64,000 bases of DNA from Pseudonocardia alni (lineage in GTDB: Bacteria > Actinomycetota > Actinomycetes > Mycobacteriales > Pseudonocardiaceae): NCBI RefSeq assembly GCF_002813375.1, contig NZ_PHUJ01000003.1, forward strand, positions 620,001-684,000, in the 5' to 3' direction. Below the pieces are notes generated by a model, which saw only the letters and a program-made list of their open reading frames with translations, searched no databases and was not told where the DNA came from. This document shows positions 58,835 through 64,000 of this stretch, piece by piece. Each line of letters opens with the position of its first letter. Position 1 is the first letter of the stretch. A program made the translations under genes and the position numbers.

Positions 58835-59437
58835 GTGGACGAGGCGATCGCGGACACCCTGGCCGGCGTCGGCCCCCGGCTGGCCGGGCTGCGCACCGCA
58901 CACGGCATGACCCTGGCCGACCTGTCGGAGGCCACCGGTATCTCGGTGAGCACGCTGTCGCGCCTCGAGTCCGGCGGGCGCCGTCCGACCCTGGAGCTGC
59001 TGCTCCCGATCGCGGCCGCCCACCAGGTGCCGCTCGACGAGCTCGTCGCCGCCCCACCGGTCGGCGACCCGCGGGTGCGGCTGCGGCCGCGCCGGGCCAA
59101 CGGGATGACCGTCGTCCCGCTGACCGAGCGCCCCGGCGGGCTGCAGGCGTTCAAGATGCTCATCCCGTTCCGCGGCGACGAGCCCGACCCGCGGGTGCAC
59201 GAGGGCTACGAGTGGCTCTACGTCCTCGACGGCAGGCTGCGCCTGGTCCTCGGCGGGCACGACGTCGTGCTCGGCGCCGGGGAGGCCGCCGAGTTCGACA
59301 CCCACGTCCCGCACTGGTTCGGCTCCGCCGACCGCGACCGCGCCGTCGAGCTCCTCAGTCTGTTCGGCCCACAGGGCGAGAAGATCCACACCCGCGCCGC
59401 GCCGCGGGAGCGCCGCACCGCAGGCCACGGCGGCTGA
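58835..59437 (+). CDS. XRE-family regulator with cupin domain
   Basis: A 200-residue regulator: helix-turn-helix at about 12-68 (GPRLAGLRTAHGMTLADLSE, GISVSTLSRLESGGRRPTLE) and a C-terminal cupin sensor (HEGYEWLYVLDGRLRLVLGG, VPHWFGSA; possible metal-binding His). Similar regulators respond to small metabolites. GTG 58835 is the start; the operator lies directly upstream, indicating autoregulation. Convergent with the M20 amidohydrolase gene, three bases apart. Confidence 0.9.
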   Translation: MDEAIADTLAGVGPRLAGLRTAHGMTLADLSEATGISVSTLSRLESGGRRPTLELLLPIAAAHQVPLDELVAAPPVGDPRVRLRPRRANGMTVVPLTERPGGLQAFKMLIPFRGDEPDPRVHEGYEWLYVLDGRLRLVLGGHDVVLGAGEAAEFDTHVPHWFGSADRDRAVELLSLFGPQGEKIHTRAAPRERRTAGHGG

Positions 59438-59440
59438 GCC

Positions 59441-60778
59441 TCAGTCGAAGAACGAGGGCACGTCCACCGGGCCGCCCGCCTCGGCGAACTCCGCCGCGAC
59501 CGCCCCGCAAAGCGCCTCGTCGTACAGCAGGTCGGCCACCACCGTCGCCAGCCCGGCGGCGCCGTCGAGCACCGCGCGGTCCCCGGCCGCGCCCGCCGCG
59601 GCCTCGGCGAACCCGGTGGTGTGCAGCGCGGTGCCCGGCTCCGCGATCGCGATCATCGGATGGATCGACGGCACCCGCAGCGAGACGTTGCCCAGGTCGG
59701 TCGACCCGGTCTCGGACTCCGGCACCACCCCGCGCGGGTACACCGTGCGCCCCCGCCCGGCCTGGTGCACCGCCCAGCGCGCGGCGAGGGTCCGGTTGTG
59801 GCGGATCGGCAGGTACGGCGGGCGCGGGTCCCACTCCAGGGTGTGGCCGCAGCCGGTCATCGCCGCCGCCGCGACGGCGATCGCCTCCACCCGCGTGGTC
59901 AGGTCCCGCAACGTCTCCGGGCGCTGCGAGCGCAGGTAGTAGCGCGCCGACGCCCGCTCCGGCACGACGTTGGGCGCCTGCCCGCCGTCGACGACGACGC
60001 CGTGCACCCGGTCGGCGTCGGGGATGTGCTGGCGCAGCATCGCGATCCCCTGGTAGCCCAGGACGACCGCGTCCAGGGCGTTGCGGCCCCGGTGCGGCTG
60101 GGCCGAGGCGTGCGCGGCGACCCCGTGGTAGGTGACTTCCAGCTGGCGGCGCCCCAGGAACGGGTGGTCGGCGATGTCGTGGGCGAACGGGTGCAGCATC
60201 ACCGCGGCGTCGACGCCGTCGAACGCACTGTCGCGGGCCATCGTCTCCTTCCCGCCGCCGCCCTCCTCCGCCGGCGTGCCGAGCAGCACCACGGTGCCGC
60301 CCACCGGATGCGCGGCGAGCACCCGCGCCAGCGCCAGGAACGCGCCCACCGCCGCCGAGCAGATCACGTTGTGCCCGCAGGCGTGCCCGATGCCGGGCAG
60401 CGCGTCGTACTCGGCGAGCACCGCGACCGTCGGGCCGTCCCCGGAGCCGAGCGTCGCCCGCAGCGCCGTGTCCAGCCCGTGCACGCCGACGGCGGCGTCG
60501 ACCCCGTGCCCGGCCAGCAGCGCGGCCACCGCGGCGACCGAGCGGTGCTCGGAGAACGCGGTCTCCGGGTGGGCGTGCAGGTCGTGCGACAGCGCCAGCA
60601 GCTCGTCCCGCAGCTCCTCGACCGCGGCCGCCACCGCCTCCCGCACCGCGGCGGGGGCGCCGTCGTGGGGGGAGGTGATCGGGTCGGCCGCCGCCGCGCG
60701 CACCGCGGTCTCCCGGGCCACGGCCTCGTCGTACGCCGACGACGGCGGGACCGGCAGCCCGTGGTCCGGGCAGGTCAC
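59441..60778 (-). CDS. M20-family amidohydrolase / aminoacylase
   Basis: 445 residues, two-zinc M20 fold: [31 protein letters not shown] and [16 protein letters not shown] (metal ligands and catalytic Glu), with a lid domain (about 225-345) that dimerises. Such enzymes remove acyl groups from amino acids or split p-aminobenzoyl-glutamate. GTG 60778 overlaps the exonuclease stop (GTGA), so they are co-translated. Confidence 0.9.
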   Translation of the reverse strand: MTCPDHGLPVPPSSAYDEAVARETAVRAAAADPITSPHDGAPAAVREAVAAAVEELRDELLALSHDLHAHPETAFSEHRSVAAVAALLAGHGVDAAVGVHGLDTALRATLGSGDGPTVAVLAEYDALPGIGHACGHNVICSAAVGAFLALARVLAAHPVGGTVVLLGTPAEEGGGGKETMARDSAFDGVDAAVMLHPFAHDIADHPFLGRRQLEVTYHGVAAHASAQPHRGRNALDAVVLGYQGIAMLRQHIPDADRVHGVVVDGGQAPNVVPERASARYYLRSQRPETLRDLTTRVEAIAVAAAAMTGCGHTLEWDPRPPYLPIRHNRTLAARWAVHQAGRGRTVYPRGVVPESETGSTDLGNVSLRVPSIHPMIAIAEPGTALHTTGFAEAAAGAAGDRAVLDGAAGLATVVADLLYDEALCGAVAAEFAEAGGPVDVPSFFD

Positions 60779-61740
60779 GACGACGCCGCCGCGTCCAGGG
60801 CCTTCCGCAGCCGGCCCACCGACGACTCCAGACCCCACCGCCGTGCCAGCTCGTCGAGCCGGTCCGGGTCGGCGAACGACGCCGGGAGCACGTCGTCGCG
60901 GCTCAGGTCGACCTCGGCGTCGGTCCGCACCCGCACCACCGGCTCGACGACGTCGAGGTAGTCCCGCGCCGCCGCCAGCTTCGCCCGCGGCCCCGCCCCG
61001 ATCCGGGCGTCGCCGTCGCCGACCGCGGCCAGCAGCTCCGCCCACGAGCCGAACCGGCCGACCAGCGTCGCCGCCGTCTTCGCACCGACCCCGGGCACGC
61101 CGGGCAGCCCGTCGGAGGGGTCCCCGCGCAGCATCGCCATCTCCGCGTACGCCGCGCCCGCCCGCTCCCGGGGCACCCCGAACTTCTCCGCGACGTCGTC
61201 CGGGCCCAGGTTCTCGGCCTTGTTCAGCCCGCGGCCGATGTAGAGCAGCCGCACCGGCGGGGCGTCGCGCACGATCTGCATGAGGTCCCGGTCCCCGGAC
61301 ACCCCCAGCACCGGGTCGGAGGCCTCCCGGTGGGCCAGGGTCCCGATCACGTCGTCGGCCTCGCAGCCCACGGCCCCGCCGGTCGCGATCCCCGCCGCGG
61401 CCAGCACCTCCATGATCAGCGGTACCTGCGGGGCGAGGGTGTCCGGCACCTCCTCGGGCACGCCGGCCGGCACCTCGTCGCCGGCCCGGCCCGCCTCCAC
61501 CCGGTGCGCCTTGTACGACGGCAGCGCGTCCACCCGGAACGCCGGCCGCCAGTCCAGGTCGAGGCAGGCCACCAGCCGCACCGGGCGGTGCTCGGTGACC
61601 AGCCGCGCGATCATGTCGGTGAACCCGCGCACCGCGTTCACCGGCGTCCCGTCCGGGGCGGTGACGCTCTCCGGCACGCCGAAGTAGGCACGGAAGTACA
61701 TGCTCGCGGAGTCCAGCAGCATCAGCGGGCGCTCACTCAT
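60775..61740 (-). CDS. 5'-3' exonuclease (PolA N-terminal type)
   Basis: 321 residues of the FEN/5' nuclease fold, like M. tuberculosis Rv2090. Acidic residues for two metals appear in [26 protein letters not shown] and VSGDRDLMQ. The helix-hairpin-helix [21 protein letters not shown] binds DNA. Acts on flap DNA in replication or repair as a free-standing enzyme. Confidence 0.93.
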   Translation of the reverse strand: MSERPLMLLDSASMYFRAYFGVPESVTAPDGTPVNAVRGFTDMIARLVTEHRPVRLVACLDLDWRPAFRVDALPSYKAHRVEAGRAGDEVPAGVPEEVPDTLAPQVPLIMEVLAAAGIATGGAVGCEADDVIGTLAHREASDPVLGVSGDRDLMQIVRDAPPVRLLYIGRGLNKAENLGPDDVAEKFGVPRERAGAAYAEMAMLRGDPSDGLPGVPGVGAKTAATLVGRFGSWAELLAAVGDGDARIGAGPRAKLAAARDYLDVVEPVVRVRTDAEVDLSRDDVLPASFADPDRLDELARRWGLESSVGRLRKALDAAASS

Positions 61741-61811
61741 GCCGCGAGTCTGGCACCGCCGCCGTACCCGGGTGGGCGCCGCACCCGCGCGGACCGTGCA
61801 GAATGCCCGGT

Positions 61812-62663
61812 GTGGAGAACAGCGGAACCACCACGAACAGCGGACCTGCTGCGGTCACCGGGCGCGACGACTGGACCGCCGAGCGGGACCTGTTCGTCGT
61901 CACCGAGCAGCGCGGTGGCCCCGCCGAGGACGCCCTGGCCGACACCGGCCCGCTCGCCCGCGAGTTCGCCGCCCTCACCGGCGCCCTGCTCGCCTCCGGC
62001 TCGGTCGCCGACGTCCTCGCCCGGGTCGTCGCCGCGGTCCGCCGGGTCGTGCCCGGCGCGGACATGGTCAGCGTCACCCTCCGCGACGACGACGGCCGCT
62101 TCCACACCCCCGTCGAGACCGACCCCGCCGCCTCGTCGATCGACGAGGCCCAGTACACCAGCGGCCGCGGCCCCTGTGTCGAGGCCGCCCGCGCCGACGG
62201 CCCCGCGCTGGCCTCCTCCGACGACCTCGCCGCCGAGAGCCGCTGGAGCGACTTCGCCCACGCCGCCGTCGGGCACGGGTTCCACTCGGTGCTGGCGGTC
62301 TCGCTGATCCCCGACGCCGAGCCGCCGCGGCTGCCCGGCGCGCTCAACGTCTACGCCACCGACCGCCGGGCGTTCACCTCCGCCGACCGCGACCGCCTGA
62401 TGCTGCTCGCCACGCACGCGTCGCTGGCCCTGGCCACCTGCGTCGCCGTGTCCGACGCCGGGCTCCAGGAGACCCAGCTGCGCCAGGCGATCGCCTCGCG
62501 CGACGTGATCGGCCAGGCCAAGGGCATCCTGATGGCGCGCCGCGGGCTCACCGCCGAGGAGGCCTTCGACGTGCTCCGCCGCACCTCCCAGGACCTCAAC
62601 GTCAAGCTCGTCGAGCTCGCCGGGACCGTCACCGCGCACCCCACCGCACTCGACACCGACTGA
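61812..62663 (+). CDS. GAF-ANTAR domain regulator
   Basis: 283 residues: a GAF sensor (about 50-205, [37 protein letters not shown]) and a C-terminal ANTAR RNA-binding domain (about 215-275, [30 protein letters not shown]). ANTAR proteins bind paired hexaloop hairpins to prevent transcription termination. CAGAAT lies seven bases before GTG 61812, so this start is preferred over ATG 61803. The RNA target is unknown. Confidence 0.87.
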   Translation: MENSGTTTNSGPAAVTGRDDWTAERDLFVVTEQRGGPAEDALADTGPLAREFAALTGALLASGSVADVLARVVAAVRRVVPGADMVSVTLRDDDGRFHTPVETDPAASSIDEAQYTSGRGPCVEAARADGPALASSDDLAAESRWSDFAHAAVGHGFHSVLAVSLIPDAEPPRLPGALNVYATDRRAFTSADRDRLMLLATHASLALATCVAVSDAGLQETQLRQAIASRDVIGQAKGILMARRGLTAEEAFDVLRRTSQDLNVKLVELAGTVTAHPTALDTD

Positions 62664-62792
62664 CCCGCGCTCCGGCTCCGCAGGCGTCCGGTCACGCAGC
62701 GCGTCCGGACGCCCACCGGCCCCCGCCCGGCCCACGCCGCGGTGCTCCGGGTGGCGGTCGTGTACCCCCCGTGCCCGCCTACGCTCACGGTC

Positions 62793-63920
62793 ATGACCGA
62801 TGCCGTCCCCACCGAGCTGCTCGCCGACCGGCTGCGCCGTGCCGGTGAGCACGCCGCCGAGCAGGGCACCGACGTGCTGTTCCTGACCCCGGGAACCGAC
62901 CTGCGCTACCTGACCGGGTTCGACGGGTCCTCGCACGAGCGCCTGACCTGCCTGATCGTCCCGGCCGCCGGGCACCGGGCGCCGCCCGCGCTCGTCGTCC
63001 CGTCGCTGGAGGCGCCCGGGTTCGCCGGTGTGCCGCTGGAGGCGCTCGGCATCGACCTGGTCACCTGGACCGACGGCGAGGACCCGTACCTGCTGGTCAG
63101 CGACCTCGCCGGCGGCCCCACCCGGATGTCGGTCGACGACGACATGCCCGCCCGCCACGTCCTCGGCCTGCGCCACGCCTTCCCCGACGTCCCGCAGTAC
63201 CTCGGCGGCACCGTGCTGCGCGAGCTCCGCATGCGCAAGGACCCGGCCGAGATCGACCGCCTGCGCGAGGCCGGCGCCGCCATCGACCGGGTGCACCGGC
63301 GGATGGGCGAGTTCCTGCGCCCCGGCCGCACCGAGGCCGAGGTCGGCGCCGACATCACCGCCGCGATCATCGCCGAGGGCCACGCCGAGGCCGCGTTCGT
63401 CATCGTCGGCTCCGGCCCCAACGGCGCCAGCCCGCACCACGACGTCTCCGACCGCGTGATCGAGGCCGGCGACGTCGTCGTCATCGACATCGGCGGACCG
63501 CTGCCCGGCGGCTACAACTCCGACTGCACCCGCACCTACGCCGTCGGCGGCGAGCCCGGACCGGACGTCAAGGAGACCTACGCGGTGCTGCAGGAGGCCC
63601 AGGAGCGCGCCGTCGCCGCCGTCCGGCCCGGTGCCACCGCCGCCGACATCGACGCCGCCGCCCGCGAGCACATCGCCGCCGCCGGGCACGGTGAGCACTT
63701 CATCCACCGCACCGGGCACGGCATCGGCCTCGACGTGCACGAGGAGCCCTACATCGTCGGCGGCAACGACCTCGTCCTCACCGAGGGCATGACCTTCTCG
63801 ATCGAGCCCGGCATCTACCAGGCCGGCAGGTGGGGCGCCCGGATCGAGGACATCGTCGTCGTGACCGCCGACGGCGTGGAGCGGCTCAACACCACCGCCC
63901 GCGACCTCGTCGTCCTGTAA
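62793..63920 (+). CDS. pepE: Xaa-Pro dipeptidase (M24 family)
   Basis: 375 residues: creatinase N-terminal domain (about 1-130) and a pita-bread metallopeptidase domain with the five metal ligands in VVIDIGGPLPGGYNSDCTRTY, HRTGHGIGLDVHEEPY, SIEPGIY and ARIEDIVVV. It removes an N-terminal residue before proline. Homologue of M. tuberculosis Rv2089c. TACGCT (62780-62785) lies seven bases before ATG 62793, giving a leaderless start; the open frame extends left to 62742. Confidence 0.94.
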   Translation: MTDAVPTELLADRLRRAGEHAAEQGTDVLFLTPGTDLRYLTGFDGSSHERLTCLIVPAAGHRAPPALVVPSLEAPGFAGVPLEALGIDLVTWTDGEDPYLLVSDLAGGPTRMSVDDDMPARHVLGLRHAFPDVPQYLGGTVLRELRMRKDPAEIDRLREAGAAIDRVHRRMGEFLRPGRTEAEVGADITAAIIAEGHAEAAFVIVGSGPNGASPHHDVSDRVIEAGDVVVIDIGGPLPGGYNSDCTRTYAVGGEPGPDVKETYAVLQEAQERAVAAVRPGATAADIDAAAREHIAAAGHGEHFIHRTGHGIGLDVHEEPYIVGGNDLVLTEGMTFSIEPGIYQAGRWGARIEDIVVVTADGVERLNTTARDLVVL

Positions 63921-63930
63921 CGACCCCCGG

Positions 63931-63972
63931 GGCGCGTTCGGGGTCACCCTCCGGGTGTTCCCCGAGCGCGCC
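63931..63972. terminator. Terminator after pepE
   Basis: GGCGCGTTCGGGG... pairs with CCCCGAGCGCGCC (one mismatch), with further inner pairing of CACCC and GGGTG. Begins 11 bases after the stop. Confidence 0.7.
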
Positions 63973-64000
63973 GGGCCCCGGTGGTGCCAGGGTGGGGGAG

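Noticed and set aside
61803..61811. ATG 61803 as start of the GAF-ANTAR gene
   Set aside because: It overlaps the -10-like CAGAAT box, and GTG 61812 has the right distance for a leaderless start.

Overview
The window is very GC-rich, dense, and uses GTG starts freely. It carries the complete Pup-proteasome system (mpa/arc, dop, pup, prcB, prcA, pafA, pafB, pafC), which places it in the Actinobacteria. The backbone metH - hisE/hisG - RecB-like nuclease - trmI - mpa - dop - pup - prcBA ... pafA ... pafBC - tatA/tatC - helY - 5'-3' exonuclease - pepE is the arrangement known from Mycobacterium tuberculosis (Rv2125-Rv2089 region). Gene content and style suggest Pseudonocardia or a close relative; that assignment is an inference. 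No rRNA, tRNA, insertion sequence or CRISPR array was seen, and no gap exceeds about 230 bases without a gene.

Layout. 1-9.7 kb: an MFS exporter (cut by the window edge) and a PAC2 protein facing metH, an HAD phosphatase, hisE, hisG, then a thioesterase and a RecB-family nuclease on the other strand. 9.7-12.2 kb: a SipW-type signal peptidase divergent from two secreted proteins with SipW-dependent-type signal peptides, the second carrying RTX calcium-binding repeats. 12.2-15.6 kb: trmI, the proteasomal ATPase mpa and a 48-residue basic protein. 15.6-20.5 kb: VOC and AraC proteins, a YceI/MarR divergent pair, lpd, a 64-residue protein and a NUDIX hydrolase. 20.5-24.8 kb: dop, pup, prcB, prcA and an SRPBCC protein. 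24.8-28.5 kb: a lipoprotein, an LLM-class flavoprotein, and a LysR/EamA pair. 28.5-35.3 kb: a formate dehydrogenase locus (fdhD, a mobA-like gene and three structural genes). 35.2-42.4 kb: TetR, PPOX, SDR and MFS genes, a methyltransferase, an amidohydrolase and a PAP2-lipid kinase. 42.5-50.4 kb: pafA, an inserted minus-strand block (two glutaminases, a DUF protein, an ATP-grasp protein, a 79-residue protein), then pafBC. 50.5-64 kb: tatA, tatC, a UMP-kinase paralogue, helY, a DUF4333 protein, an Eis-like acetyltransferase, a methyltransferase, an XRE-cupin regulator, an M20 amidohydrolase, a 5'-3' exonuclease, a GAF-ANTAR protein and an Xaa-Pro peptidase.

How the genes work together. Dop and PafA remove and attach Pup; Mpa unfolds pupylated proteins into the PrcBA 20S core; PafBC is the DNA-damage activator usually linked to this locus. 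Pup here ends in Gly-Gly-Glu, so PafA should be able to use it without prior deamidation. The formate dehydrogenase genes appear to encode a soluble NAD-linked, molybdenum or tungsten enzyme with a selenocysteine codon (TGA at 30529-30531) followed by a SECIS-like hairpin. Its alpha subunit is split in two, and the N-terminal iron-sulphur half is encoded last in the operon. This, and the SipW/TasA-like/RTX module at 9.7-12.2 kb, are the most unusual systems in the window.

Many genes have a TANNNT-like -10 box 5-8 bases before the start codon. This indicates frequent leaderless transcription and was used to choose several starts.
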